Below, piece by piece: positions 18,936-28,040 of a stretch of 64,000 nt of DNA. The notes below the pieces were generated by a model. That model did not search any database, was not told the origin of the DNA, and saw nothing but the letters and a program-made list of their open reading frames with translations. The stretch lies in the NCBI GenBank assembly GCA_038230255.1, contig JBBRNP010000001.1, forward strand, positions 455,744-519,743. Direction: 5' to 3'. This stretch comes from AV40 sp038230255. GTDB lineage: Bacteria > Verrucomicrobiota > Verrucomicrobiia > Chthoniobacterales > UBA10450. How positions within the stretch are numbered: position 1 is the first letter of the stretch; every line of letters starts with the position of its first letter. The position numbers and the translations under genes were made by a program.

Positions 18936-19391
18936 ATGGCACAACAAAAAGAAGTTATTTCGACGGTCAATGGTTTGATCGAGACACTTAAGGACGGCGA
19001 AAAGGGGTTTAAGGAAGCCGCGGAAGCTGTGAAGGACCCGCAGCTCAAATCGCTTTTTCAGGAGTATGCGCAACAGCGGTCGCGCTTTGCGACCGAGCTG
19101 CAGACTCAAGCAAGAAGTCTGGGCGAGTCCGACCCGGAAAAGACGAGCAGCACTGCGGGCGCGATGCATCGCGCCTGGATCAATCTCAAGTCAGCTGTCA
19201 CGAGCGGCGACGACAAGGCAATCCTGAGCGAGTGCGAGCGTGGCGAAGATTCGGCCGTGCATGAATTCGAGGAAGCGATCCAGGACGGGCTGACCTCGCC
19301 GTTGCGGGACATTGTTTCGCGTCAATACAGCGAAATCAAAAGCGCGCACGATCGGGTGAAACATTTACGCGACGCCGCGAAGAAAAGCTGA
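18936..19391 (+). CDS. DUF2383 / PA2169-type four-helix-bundle protein
   Basis: A 151-residue, almost wholly helical protein (VISTVNGLIETLKDGEKGFKEA split over residues 7-28; DIVSRQYSEIKSAHDRVKHL near the end). It matches the ferritin-like DUF2383 family, often stress-associated and found near envelope stress genes. The Glu/His ligand set of true ferritins is not obvious. It is followed after 27 bp by a terminator. Confidence 0.85.
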   Translation: MAQQKEVISTVNGLIETLKDGEKGFKEAAEAVKDPQLKSLFQEYAQQRSRFATELQTQARSLGESDPEKTSSTAGAMHRAWINLKSAVTSGDDKAILSECERGEDSAVHEFEEAIQDGLTSPLRDIVSRQYSEIKSAHDRVKHLRDAAKKS

Positions 19392-19418
19392 TCAAGCGTA
19401 GGATCGACAACAATGGAG

Positions 19419-19443
19419 GGCGCCGCGCTGTCGGCGCCTTTTC
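19419..19443 (+). terminator. Rho-independent terminator after the DUF2383 gene
   Basis: A 7-bp stem GGCGCCG / CGGCGCC with a 6-base loop, followed by TTTTC and a T-rich stretch, 27 bp after the stop codon. Confidence 0.7.
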
Positions 19444-19453
19444 ATTTTCTGTA

Positions 19454-19474
19454 GCGGCGGTCTATGACCGCCGC
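19454..19474. repeat. REP-like palindrome
   Basis: A perfect 9-bp inverted repeat (GCGGCGGTC / GACCGCCGC) with a TAT loop, preceded by TGTA. It resembles, in reverse orientation, the palindromes at 37778 and 38683 (shared GTAGC...GCCGCC character). Confidence 0.65.
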
Positions 19475-19495
19475 ACTTCCTGCCTATAATTATCG

Positions 19496-20575
19496 GTGGT
19501 GAGCTTCGCCAAATCCGTATGTCGATCTTTGCTCGGATTCATTTGCGTTGGCGCTTTACATGCGGAATCGCCGCAAATTCTACCCCCGCCATCCGGAAAA
19601 CTTTATCACGGATTTTATTGGGGCGGCGTTGGAACCGACACGCACGATCCAAGCGAGCACGACGTCACGCCTTCGGATGTAGCGAGTTACGAGCAAGCAG
19701 TCGGCGCAAAAACCGCGTGGGTCTATTTTTCGTGCAACTGGTTCGAATCGCGAAAATTTCCCGCCGCGATGTGCAATTGGATCTGCGATCTCGGCAAAAT
19801 TCCGTACCTGCGATTGATGTTGCGGTCCGATGTCGACCAACGGCACGGCGAGAAAACGTATTCGCTTGAGAAAATCATCGCCGGTGAGTTCGATGTCGAT
19901 CTTCGGACTTGGGCGCGCGACGCCAAAGCATTCGGCTCGCCAATTTTGATCGAGTGGGGGACCGAACCGAACGGGAATTGGTTTGGTTGGAACGGCAAAT
20001 GGAACGGCGGCGCAACCGAGGGACCGAAGCGTTACATCGCGGCCTACCGTCACATTGTCGATCTGATGCGCAGTGAGGGTGCGGATAATCTGACCTGGGT
20101 CTGGCACGTAAACTGGCTCGATGAACCGGAACGAAAATGGAACGCGTTCGAGAATTATTTTCCGGGAGACAATTATTGCGACTGGGTCGCGCTCAGCGCT
20201 TACGGACCGACGACACCATTGACGCGCGACGGCACGGAGAGTTTCGCGTTCAAAATGCGCGAGGCTTATCCGCGCGTAACCAAACTCGTGCCGGAAAAGC
20301 CGGTCATCATTGCCGAGTTCGGATGCGATCTGCACAATCGACGAGTTGATGTCGTAAGCTGGACGCGAACCGCACTTGAAGATCTTTTTTCAAATCGCTG
20401 GCCGCGGATTGTCGGTTTCTGCTGGTGGAATGAAGGCTGGCAGAACGACGACCACAAAAAGCGCGACACCGACATGATCATTCTGCACGATGTCGATCTT
20501 ACCCGCGCTTTTCGGGATAAATTCGCGCAGCACGCGGACAAGATTCAGGAAGCACCAATTTTTTCGCAAAAGTAG
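19496..20575 (+). CDS. Secreted GH26-like glycoside hydrolase
   Basis: The 359-residue product has a signal peptide (about 1-23, ending LHA). Its (beta/alpha)8-type body carries two likely catalytic glutamates, Glu157 in TEPNGNWFGW (compare the HExNG motif of GH26 acid/base residues) and Glu274 in VIIAEFGCD (nucleophile position). GH26 enzymes cut mannans or mixed beta-glucans. The substrate here is unknown and relatedness to GH26 is by motif only. The start is GTG 19496 or 19499. A TATAAT sequence ends only 6 bases upstream, so transcription may begin almost at the start codon. Confidence 0.75.
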   Translation: MVSFAKSVCRSLLGFICVGALHAESPQILPPPSGKLYHGFYWGGVGTDTHDPSEHDVTPSDVASYEQAVGAKTAWVYFSCNWFESRKFPAAMCNWICDLGKIPYLRLMLRSDVDQRHGEKTYSLEKIIAGEFDVDLRTWARDAKAFGSPILIEWGTEPNGNWFGWNGKWNGGATEGPKRYIAAYRHIVDLMRSEGADNLTWVWHVNWLDEPERKWNAFENYFPGDNYCDWVALSAYGPTTPLTRDGTESFAFKMREAYPRVTKLVPEKPVIIAEFGCDLHNRRVDVVSWTRTALEDLFSNRWPRIVGFCWWNEGWQNDDHKKRDTDMIILHDVDLTRAFRDKFAQHADKIQEAPIFSQK

Positions 20576-20582
20576 CACCCTA

Positions 20583-20760
20583 TGTCATTCCGACCGAAGT
20601 AGAGGAATCTCTAACTATTTCGGTTTCACGAACGCAGCTATTCGGAAATATCTAGAGATGTCTCCCGTTCGACTCGCTACGCTCGCTCAGGGCAGGCTCT
20701 CGAGTGGCGGCTGCGCCGCTGTTAAATGGATGCAACGTCACGTTGCCGCTCGACATGACA
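20583..20760. repeat. MITE-like repeat, copy A (TGTCATTCCG...CGACATGACA)
   Basis: A 178-bp element starting TGTCATTCCGACCGAAG and ending CTCGACATGACA. It has inverted ends and an internal inverted pair (AGGAATCTCT / AGAGATGTCT). It is nearly the same as copy B (22220-22400), and both carry the inner segment GTTAAATGGATGCAACGTCA. It lies just before osmC. Confidence 0.85.
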
Positions 20761-20784
20761 GATTAGCGGTCAGATATTTCTTTC

Positions 20785-21213
20785 GTGGTCAACATTTCGA
20801 TCAAGTACACGGGGGATCTCCATTGCGACGCGACCCACGGACCTTCGCACGCGAAGCTGGCGACAGACGCGCCGACCGACAACAAAGGCAAAGGCGAAGC
20901 GTTTTCGCCGACGGACCTCGTCGCAACCGCACTCGGGACCTGCATCAGCACGACGATGGGGCTCAAAGCCGAAGAGCTCGGCGTGAATCTGAAGGGGATG
21001 ACTGTGGACGTGAAGAAAGAAATGTCGAAAGACGCGCCGCGCCGGATCGTCGCGCTACCTTCAGAAGTTCATATTCCGCTTCCGCCAACTTCGCCGCACC
21101 GCGAAGTGCTTGAGCAGACAGCGCTCAATTGCCCGGTGCACAAAAGTCTTCCGCCGGAAATTAATCGCCCGACGAAATTTTTCTGGGAAGGTGCGAGCCG
21201 GACTGGCAGTTGA
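20785..21213 (+). CDS. OsmC/Ohr-family protein
   Basis: The 142-residue product has the two family cysteines (Cys53 in LGTCISTT, Cys116 in LNCPVHKSL) and the FSPTDLVATAL motif that precedes the first. Members are thiol-dependent peroxidases acting on organic hydroperoxides. The start is GTG 20785, 25 bp after repeat copy A, so its 5' leader may be repeat-derived. Confidence 0.88.
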   Translation: MVNISIKYTGDLHCDATHGPSHAKLATDAPTDNKGKGEAFSPTDLVATALGTCISTTMGLKAEELGVNLKGMTVDVKKEMSKDAPRRIVALPSEVHIPLPPTSPHREVLEQTALNCPVHKSLPPEINRPTKFFWEGASRTGS

Positions 21214-21233
21214 TTCGCCGCGATCGCGCGAGA

Positions 21234-22175
21234 TTACTTTTCAGTCGGATATAACCATTGAACGTAATCTGCCACGCCGCGTTCGAGTGAGAACGCCGGC
21301 TGATACCCGAGCGCGCTCCGGACTCTGTCCAAATCGGCTTCGGTGAAGTTTTGGTAATGAGCGTGGGGATTTTCGATGTAATCCGGCTGAAATTTTGTGC
21401 CGAGACATTTGTTGAGAACATCGACGAGTTCGTTGAACGAGCGCGCTTGACCCGAGCCGAGGTTGTAAATTCCGCTCTCCTTCGCTTCGAGCGCGAGAAT
21501 GCTTCCTTCCACCACGTCCTTCACGTAAACGAAATCGCGCTTCTGGTCGCCTTGTTTGAAAATACGCGGCCGCTGACCCGCTTTCATCTGCTGGGCGAGA
21601 TGATAAACCATGCTCGCGGGCACGCCTTTGTGCGCCTCGCGCGGACCGTAAACGTTGAAGTAGCGCAACCCGATGATAATCCAGGCCGGGTTTTCCTTCG
21701 CTTCGCGTATCGCGACGTTATCCATGACCGTTTTGGAAAAGGCGTAGATGTTTGCCGGCGCAGCGCCGTTTGATTCAACACTGGCCGCCGTGGCCGGGCC
21801 GTAGGTCGACGCTGAGGACGCGTAAACGATTCGAGTTTTATTCGGGCGCGCAAAATTAAGGAGCCTGCGAAAACTTTCGACGTTGTCGTGCACTTGAACG
21901 AACTGGTCGTGGAGCGTCGTGTCAGTAATTGACGCCAGATGGAAAATCGCGTCGAATTTTTCGTCGCCGAATTGTTCGCGCCAATCCAGCGTGGCCAGAT
22001 TTTGGGCCACGAAATCGCCGCGATAGCCACGGAGATTTTTAAAATCGCTGGAACGAAAATCGTCGATCACAGTCAGGCGGGCTTCTGGAAATTTCCCCTG
22101 CAAGGCGAGGGTAAGATTGGAACCGATGAAGCCGGCCCCGCCGGTGACGAGGAAATTGGGAGAGGATGCGGGCAC
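21234..22175 (-). CDS. hldD: ADP-L-glycero-D-manno-heptose-6-epimerase
   Basis: The product, about 313 residues, has the Rossmann NAD(P) motif (VTGGAGFIGSNL) at the N terminus, the short-chain dehydrogenase YxxxK (YAFSK), and the family signatures SSASTYGP and RYFNVYGPREAHKG. It makes the heptose precursor of LPS inner core, so the cell likely has an outer membrane with heptose. The start is uncertain: GTG 22175 puts the Rossmann motif at the usual place, while an in-frame TTG at 22214 would add 13 residues. Convergent with osmC. Confidence 0.92.
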   Translation of the reverse strand: MPASSPNFLVTGGAGFIGSNLTLALQGKFPEARLTVIDDFRSSDFKNLRGYRGDFVAQNLATLDWREQFGDEKFDAIFHLASITDTTLHDQFVQVHDNVESFRRLLNFARPNKTRIVYASSASTYGPATAASVESNGAAPANIYAFSKTVMDNVAIREAKENPAWIIIGLRYFNVYGPREAHKGVPASMVYHLAQQMKAGQRPRIFKQGDQKRDFVYVKDVVEGSILALEAKESGIYNLGSGQARSFNELVDVLNKCLGTKFQPDYIENPHAHYQNFTEADLDRVRSALGYQPAFSLERGVADYVQWLYPTEK

Positions 22176-22219
22176 GTTGGATGGAATTGTAGCGGCGGCC
22201 GTCCTCCCGTGCAATTTCC

Positions 22220-22400
22220 TGTCATTCCGACCGAAGTGGAGAAATCTCTAACTATTTCTGTCGGTGGAAAGGCAATCAGTACGGAAATATTAAGAGATGT
22301 CTCCCGTTCGACTCGCTGCGCTCGCTCAGGGCAGGCTCTCAATATGGCGGCTGCGCCGTTGTTAAATGGATGCAACGTCACGTTGCCGCTCGACATGACA
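22220..22400. repeat. MITE-like repeat, copy B
   Basis: A 181-bp element with the same ends and most of the interior of copy A, including CTCCCGTTCGACTCGCT and GTTAAATGGATGCAACGTCA. It lies between hldD and the cobalamin riboswitch. Confidence 0.85.
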
Positions 22401-22465
22401 AGAACGGCAGCGCAACGCCAGATTTATGCTTGAGTCCCTGACTACGACCCGCTAATCCTGAGCAC

Positions 22466-22638
22466 AGTTCTTTGCGAGCTTGAAAAAGTGGATCGGCGCG
22501 AGAAATCCCGTGCAAACCGGGAGCAGTTGCGCTGCTGTAACTGGATACGACTTCCCAGGGCCAATCCCCGAAAGCATTCGGGGGTGAAGGCGGGAAGAAG
22601 GTGCGTTCCGTGAAAGCGGAACCACAAGCCAGGAGCCA
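22466..22638 (+). ncRNA. Cobalamin (B12) riboswitch
   Basis: Conserved core pieces occur in order: AAATCCCGTGCAAACCGGGA, GCTGCTGTAACTGG, AATCCCCGAAAGCATTCGGG, and the B12-box-like end AAGCCAGGAGCC at 22626-22637. It sits upstream of the TonB-dependent receptor. A second hairpin right at the ribosome site (arms AACAAG 22832-22837 and CTTGTT 22861-22866) pairs around GGAGG and may be the translational switch. Confidence 0.92.
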
Positions 22639-22866
22639 GAATATTCGACCGCTCCACCTCATTCGCCAGCGTGACGCTGGACCCAGTTTTGAACGACTTG
22701 GTTCGCCGATCGCTGCAAACCGATTCCGGAATCCGCCAGTCCGGCTCGGACCGCGAAAAAACTTCTGCGCAAAAAGAAGAATGAGAGCTGGGCGATGCGC
22801 TCTCGGTCCCGCGCTTGCGGGATGGAGGACAAACAAGTCCGACTCTCGAGTTGGAGGAAACTTGTT

Positions 22867-24810
22867 ATGCGAAATCGCCTATTATGTTTTGTGTTAGTGA
22901 GTTTGATGAGCGCGGCATTCTTAGTCCGCGCTGAAGACACGTTTAAATCCGCCTCCGCCGAGCTACGGCGTGACGAGTCGATATCGGCCGATGGCGATCA
23001 ATTGCCGGAATCCGAGTCAGTCGTTGTATCAGCGACGCGTTTCGAAATTCCGCTCGATCAATCGCCTGCCAGTGTCAGCGTGATTGGGTCGGGAGAGATT
23101 GAAGCCAAACAAATCGAACGCGTGAGCGACGCTCTCCGCGAAGTTCCGGGAGTTTCGGTCGTGCAAAGCGGCGCACCCGGCCAGCTGACCTCGATTTTTA
23201 TGCGCGGGCTGCGCAGTGCGCACACGCAGGTCCTGCTCGACGGGATCCCGGTCAATCAAGGCTTGCAGGGCGCGTTCAATTTCGCCGACCTGACGACCGA
23301 CAATATCGATCGAATCGAAGTGGTGCGCGGGCCACAGAGCACAATTTACGGACCGAGCGCGCTTGCCGGCGCGATCCAAATTTTTACCAGGCACGGAAGT
23401 GGCACGCCTGGCGTCACGTTTAGCCAAGAAGGCGGAACGTATGATACTTTCCGGGAATCGATCGCGAGCGACGGCAAGATCGACAACTTCGATTATTCGG
23501 TCGGTGTAAGCCGGCGCGACACCGATAACGCGCGTCCGAACAATCAATATCGCAACACCGCCGCCATCGCAGATCTTGGTTTGTCTCTGACCGAACAACT
23601 CCGTGTCGGAAGCCTGATCACCTATTCGCTGAGCGACATCGGGCTTCCGAATACGATCTTTAATCCTAAGCCGCTCGATAATTTTTTGACCGAGCGCTGG
23701 TTGATCGGGCCGCATGTCGATTGGAAGGCAACCGATTGGTGGGACCACAAACTGATTTTCGACTACGACCACGAGCGCCAGCTGAACGACCCGAATCAGG
23801 ACGGACCATTTGGGGTCGGGGCAACGCGCGCGTTATTCCGGCGGATGCAACTCGATTACCAAAACGATATCCGGCCGACATCGTGGCTGACACTGACAGA
23901 CGGATTTTTCTTTAGCCATGTGGAGGCTGAACAGGAGCGGCCGTTTACGTCGTTTGGTTCGACGTTTATCAGCGATCGTGTCACCGATGTTGCTGGATTT
24001 CTGCAGGCCACTTTGACGCCGACCCACAATTTGATCTTTGTCGCCGGCGGACGAATCGATCATTTCAATCAGTTCGGCGACGTTTGGACCTATCGGATTG
24101 CGAGCAGTTACAAGATCGATCAGACCGATACGACGCTGCATTCGAGCGTGGCGACGGGATTCAGTCCGCCAAGTAGTCAGGACAAGATCTTTCGTTTTAA
24201 TCCCGGAATGGGACCGCTCGAGCCGCTGCAACCGGAAAAGGATTTCGGGTGGGACGTCGGATTCGAACAACGCCTTTGGGAAAAGCGGATCACGATTGGA
24301 GCGACTTATTTCCACAACGATTTGTCGAACCTGATCGGATTCAGCGGGCTTTTTGAAACTTTGAACCTGGGCGCCGCGGAAACGCAGGGTGTGGAAACGG
24401 AATTACGCGCGACGCCGATCGCCGGTCTCGATTTCCGGGCCAGTTACACTTATTTGGAAGCAGAGAAAACTTCGTCGGCTGATGTTGGCGCGCCGCAAGG
24501 ATCGCGGCTGCCGCGGCGACCGCGGAATGAGGTTTACGTTTCAGCATCTTATCTTTGGTGCAAGAAACTGCGCACAACACTCGAAGCGAAATGGGTCAAC
24601 GCGCGCGAAGAGATTAACCCGTTTTTCTTTGGACCGAATCGCGACATCGAAGATTACAACTTCGTGAACTTCGCCGCCGAGTATGAAATCAATCCGCACA
24701 TGTCGCTCTTCGGACGGGTCGATAATCTTACCGGCGAACATTATGAGGAGGTTTTTGGTTTCCCGGCGCTTGGAACGGCCGCCTACGCCGGAATGAAAGT
24801 GCGGTTCTGA
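22867..24810 (+). CDS. btuB: TonB-dependent outer-membrane receptor, BtuB-like
   Basis: The 647-residue product has a signal peptide (about 1-22, ending VRA), a TonB-box-like start (ESVVVSATR) and a plug domain (about 45-165, with VVRGPQSTIYGPSALAGAI). A 22-strand barrel ends in an aromatic residue (AGMKVRF), as Omp85-assembled proteins do. The B12 riboswitch upstream makes corrinoid uptake the best call. ATG 22867 is chosen because of the close GGAGG; the longer open frame upstream overlaps the riboswitch leader. No btuFCD transporter genes follow. Confidence 0.9.
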   Translation: MRNRLLCFVLVSLMSAAFLVRAEDTFKSASAELRRDESISADGDQLPESESVVVSATRFEIPLDQSPASVSVIGSGEIEAKQIERVSDALREVPGVSVVQSGAPGQLTSIFMRGLRSAHTQVLLDGIPVNQGLQGAFNFADLTTDNIDRIEVVRGPQSTIYGPSALAGAIQIFTRHGSGTPGVTFSQEGGTYDTFRESIASDGKIDNFDYSVGVSRRDTDNARPNNQYRNTAAIADLGLSLTEQLRVGSLITYSLSDIGLPNTIFNPKPLDNFLTERWLIGPHVDWKATDWWDHKLIFDYDHERQLNDPNQDGPFGVGATRALFRRMQLDYQNDIRPTSWLTLTDGFFFSHVEAEQERPFTSFGSTFISDRVTDVAGFLQATLTPTHNLIFVAGGRIDHFNQFGDVWTYRIASSYKIDQTDTTLHSSVATGFSPPSSQDKIFRFNPGMGPLEPLQPEKDFGWDVGFEQRLWEKRITIGATYFHNDLSNLIGFSGLFETLNLGAAETQGVETELRATPIAGLDFRASYTYLEAEKTSSADVGAPQGSRLPRRPRNEVYVSASYLWCKKLRTTLEAKWVNAREEINPFFFGPNRDIEDYNFVNFAAEYEINPHMSLFGRVDNLTGEHYEEVFGFPALGTAAYAGMKVRF

Positions 24811-24821
24811 TTTCCGTCACT

Positions 24822-24918
24822 TGTCATTCCGAGCGAAGTCGAGGAATCTCTTACTATTGTCTGGCCGTAGATTAAGTCAGAAACATCGAGAGATGTCTCG
24901 ACTCCGCTCGACATGACA
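24822..24918. repeat. MITE-like repeat, copy C (short form)
   Basis: A 97-bp version starting TGTCATTCCGAGCGAAG and ending GCTCGACATGACA, with the AGGAATCTCT / AGAGATGTCT inner pair but without the long interior of A and B. It ends 5 bp before the rmuC start codon. Confidence 0.85.
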
Positions 24919-24923
24919 AAGAA

Positions 24924-26120
24924 ATGAGCCCGTCGCTTTATCTGGTTTTCGGTTTGGTCGCAGGACTGGTCGTTGCGGCCATCATTTTTTGGACGAGACG
25001 CCGCACAGGCGGCGGTTCGGAAGTTCAGACGGAATTGATTCGGCGTCTTGAGCTGCTGGATCGCGGTTTACGCGACGAATTTTCACGGAATCGCGAGGAA
25101 GGCGCGTCGGCTGCAAAAAGTCAGCGGGAAGAGTTAGCCACATCGCTCGAAGGCGTCCGCGGGATTGTCGATCTTCGCTTGAAAGAATTGCAGCAGGACA
25201 ACGCCAAGCAGATCGACAAGATGCGGGCGACTGTCGACGAAAAACTGCAAGGGACGCTGGAGAAGCGGCTGGGCGAATCGTTCAAGCTAGTGAGTGAGCG
25301 GTTGGAGCAGGTGCACAAAGGACTTGGCGCAATGCAGCAACTGGCTAGCGATGTGGGCGGATTGCAAAAGGTGCTCGCGAATGTGAAGACGCGCGGCGGT
25401 TGGGGCGAAGTGCAGCTCGGCAATTTGCTCGAACAAGTGCTGACCGCGGACCAGTTCGCACGCAATGTAAAGACGCGAGACGACAGCGGTGAGAATGTTG
25501 ATTTCGCAATCAAATTGCCCGGCGACGAAAACGGTGCACCGGTGTGGTTGCCGATCGACGCCAAGTTTCCGACCGAAGATTATCAGCGTTTGGTCGCGGC
25601 GCAGGACAAAGGTGATGTCGATCTTATCGAGACCACGATGAAGAGTCTGGAAACGCAATTGAAGAAAAGCGCCAAAGACATTTGCCAGAAATACATTAAT
25701 CCGCCGCGTACGACCGATTTCGCGCTGATGTTCTTGCCGACAGAAGGACTCTACGCTGAAGCGATCCGGCGAATTGGATTGGTAGAGCAAGTGCAGCGCG
25801 ATTGCCGGGTAATTTTTGCCGGGCCAACTACGCTGGCGGCGTTACTCAACAGTTTGCAAATGGGCTTTCGCACACTCGCGATCCAAAAACGTTCCAGTGA
25901 AGTGTGGAATTTACTCGCGGCGGTCAAAACTGAGTTCGGAAAATTTGGCGAAGCGCTCACCGCGGTGAAAGACAAACTCGATCAAGCGGCGCGACACGTT
26001 GACAACGTGGCGGTGCGCTCCCGCGCGATTACCAAGAAGCTCCGCGACGTAGAAGAGCTGCCGAGCAATCCGCAACCGCTCTTGAAAGATTTGTTAGGCG
26101 ATTCGGACGAGCCCGAGTAG
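24924..26120 (+). CDS. rmuC: DNA recombination protein RmuC
   Basis: A 398-residue protein with an N-terminal membrane helix (about 4-22) and a long coiled coil (about 30-130). The conserved RmuC domain follows (GGWGEVQLGNLLEQVL at about 157, PIDAKFPTEDYQRL at about 210, DFALMFLPTEGLYAEA at about 265). RmuC proteins are nuclease-fold proteins that limit inversions at short inverted repeats. The start codon lies right behind repeat copy C with no clear ribosome site. Convergent with the DUF885 gene (6-bp gap). Confidence 0.93.
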   Translation: MSPSLYLVFGLVAGLVVAAIIFWTRRRTGGGSEVQTELIRRLELLDRGLRDEFSRNREEGASAAKSQREELATSLEGVRGIVDLRLKELQQDNAKQIDKMRATVDEKLQGTLEKRLGESFKLVSERLEQVHKGLGAMQQLASDVGGLQKVLANVKTRGGWGEVQLGNLLEQVLTADQFARNVKTRDDSGENVDFAIKLPGDENGAPVWLPIDAKFPTEDYQRLVAAQDKGDVDLIETTMKSLETQLKKSAKDICQKYINPPRTTDFALMFLPTEGLYAEAIRRIGLVEQVQRDCRVIFAGPTTLAALLNSLQMGFRTLAIQKRSSEVWNLLAAVKTEFGKFGEALTAVKDKLDQAARHVDNVAVRSRAITKKLRDVEELPSNPQPLLKDLLGDSDEPE

Positions 26121-26126
26121 ATCGAC

Positions 26127-27881
26127 CTACAGGACTTCGTTCCACTTCGCTTTGTCCTTGAGCATGAGTTCGCGAAGCAGTCGAATCGGCGGCATGCCGT
26201 GGTTGAGCAGCTCGTTGTGAAATTTCTGAGCCGAGAAGTTCGCGCCTTCCTGGGCCTTGTAATCATCGCGCAGTTTTAGGATCTGGAGTTTCCCAAGCGT
26301 GTAATTGAGATAACCGGGATCGAATGTGCCACGCATCGCCTCAGCCCGGGCCGGTTTCTCCTCGTAGTAGCAATTCTCCCGGAAAAACCTGGTCGCTTCC
26401 TCGACCGACATGTTCTGGGTGTGCATTTTGATCGCGACACAGAGCCGGCATAATCGCAAAAGCGCTTCGTCGGCCTGGGCGAGCCGGTACTTTGCGGAGC
26501 GTTTCTCGTCGGCGTCAGTCGGATTGGCGACGGTGCCGTAGCCTTCATCGACCATCATTTTTTCGCAGTAATGCGCCCAGCCTTCAATGAACGCGTAGCT
26601 GCCGAAGATTTTCTCCACTTTGCTGGCGGGCGACGCGTTCAAACGCAGAAACTGGACGTAATGTCCGGGATAGGCCTCATGAATGGAAACAACGTCGGCG
26701 TTGTAGAAGTTGAACGAGGTCAACCATTGATCCTTTTGCAGCGGCGGCCAGTCGCTCTCCGGTGGCGTCACATAATAGTATGCTTCGGTCGCGCGCTTCT
26801 CGAACGCGCCCGGCGTGTCCATGGATGCAAACGAAGTCGCGCGGCGATATTGCGGCGTCTCTTTGACGCGCGCCCGAACTTCGGACGGGATCGTCACTAA
26901 CTTTCGGGTAACGACAAACTTTCGAATCTGTTCCAGGTTTTTCCCGATATCGGCGAGCAAACTTTCCGGCGTTGGATGTTCGCTTTGCATTTGCTTGAAA
27001 ACTTCCTCCGGCGATTTAGTCGGATCGATCCGTTTGGCGGCGTCGCCGAACGCTTTCTGCTCTTTGCGCAATTGAGTCAGTCCCATCTCGAGAACTTTCT
27101 CGGGCGCAAGATCGACAAGTTCGGTTTCCTTTAAGAAGCGTTGGAACTTTTCTTCGCCGAGCGCGAAATCGGTGGTGGCCTTGGGCAATTTTTCACGTTC
27201 GAGCCAGGCAGCGTAATCGGTCAGGGCGGCGGCCGCTTTGCGGTTTGCTTCCAGGAACTCGTTCCGAATACGTTCGTCTCTCAGTTCGGCAATCGCTTCG
27301 ACCAGATTTTTTCGTAGAAAATCGGCCGAACCCTTGGCGACCTGAATCGCCAGCTCGACGTACGGTTTTGGCAACACCGGGTCGAGATTCGTTCTCGCGG
27401 CGATCAGGATGTTCGGAATTTGGGACTCGATCGCGACAATGTTGTGCACACGATCCTCCAACGGCGCGAAATTACGTTTGATGTAAACGTTCACGTCGGC
27501 CGCCCGGGCGTAAACCATCGGGTCGCGCTCGTAGATCGACATCGCTTCCCGCTGAAAAATTTCTTTTCGGATGGCGGCTTGCAGGATTCGCAGATCGATC
27601 GACTGCCGCTGACTCAGTTTATTGAGTTCGAATTTTTGGAGCCGGTCCTCGAACCGCTTCAAGCGGGTAAGCTCGGCGTCAAGCGCCAGCCGGCTGTAAT
27701 CCGTGATCTTGCCGTCGTATTCGTGGAGGCCCATGGACGTGCCGAGAAGAGGGCGGGCGGCGAAGTAGCCCTTAATGAATTCCTCCGCTATCGCCTCATA
27801 TTCCGAGTCGGGCGTTTGGATCGCGAGGATTGTGCCTGGAGCGATCAGGAGCGCGAGGCAAAGTAGGATCGACAATTTCAT
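26127..27881 (-). CDS. DUF885 family secreted metallopeptidase-like protein
   Basis: The 584-residue product has a signal peptide (about 1-20, ending ILA) and a helical body. At about residue 400 it carries HEAYPGHYVQF, the HEAxPGH motif that marks DUF885 as a gluzincin-like zinc peptidase fold. A third ligand Glu is plausible in FIEGWAHYCEKM about 30 residues later. Presumably a periplasmic peptidase; the substrate is unknown. A GGATCGACA variant of the iterated word covers the first codons. Confidence 0.87.
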   Translation of the reverse strand: MKLSILLCLALLIAPGTILAIQTPDSEYEAIAEEFIKGYFAARPLLGTSMGLHEYDGKITDYSRLALDAELTRLKRFEDRLQKFELNKLSQRQSIDLRILQAAIRKEIFQREAMSIYERDPMVYARAADVNVYIKRNFAPLEDRVHNIVAIESQIPNILIAARTNLDPVLPKPYVELAIQVAKGSADFLRKNLVEAIAELRDERIRNEFLEANRKAAAALTDYAAWLEREKLPKATTDFALGEEKFQRFLKETELVDLAPEKVLEMGLTQLRKEQKAFGDAAKRIDPTKSPEEVFKQMQSEHPTPESLLADIGKNLEQIRKFVVTRKLVTIPSEVRARVKETPQYRRATSFASMDTPGAFEKRATEAYYYVTPPESDWPPLQKDQWLTSFNFYNADVVSIHEAYPGHYVQFLRLNASPASKVEKIFGSYAFIEGWAHYCEKMMVDEGYGTVANPTDADEKRSAKYRLAQADEALLRLCRLCVAIKMHTQNMSVEEATRFFRENCYYEEKPARAEAMRGTFDPGYLNYTLGKLQILKLRDDYKAQEGANFSAQKFHNELLNHGMPPIRLLRELMLKDKAKWNEVL

Positions 27882-27943
27882 GGTGGATCGGCTTCTCCTA
27901 AGACGATGTTAAAGTTTGGCAGCGAAGCCGCACTATATTTAGC

Positions 27944-27965
27944 AACGCGTTGAGGACAACGCGTT
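27944..27965. repeat. Double AACGCGTT palindrome
   Basis: Two copies of the 8-base palindrome AACGCGTT at 27944-27951 and 27958-27965, 14 bp apart, lie in the divergent gap between the DUF885 gene and ctpA. This could be a small repeat or an operator pair. Confidence 0.5.
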
Positions 27966-28040
27966 CCACCTCCTTTAATCAACACGGCTGCGCAACTTTA
28001 GACGACGCTTTGCACGTTGCCAAAAATTGTGGATGAGCGA

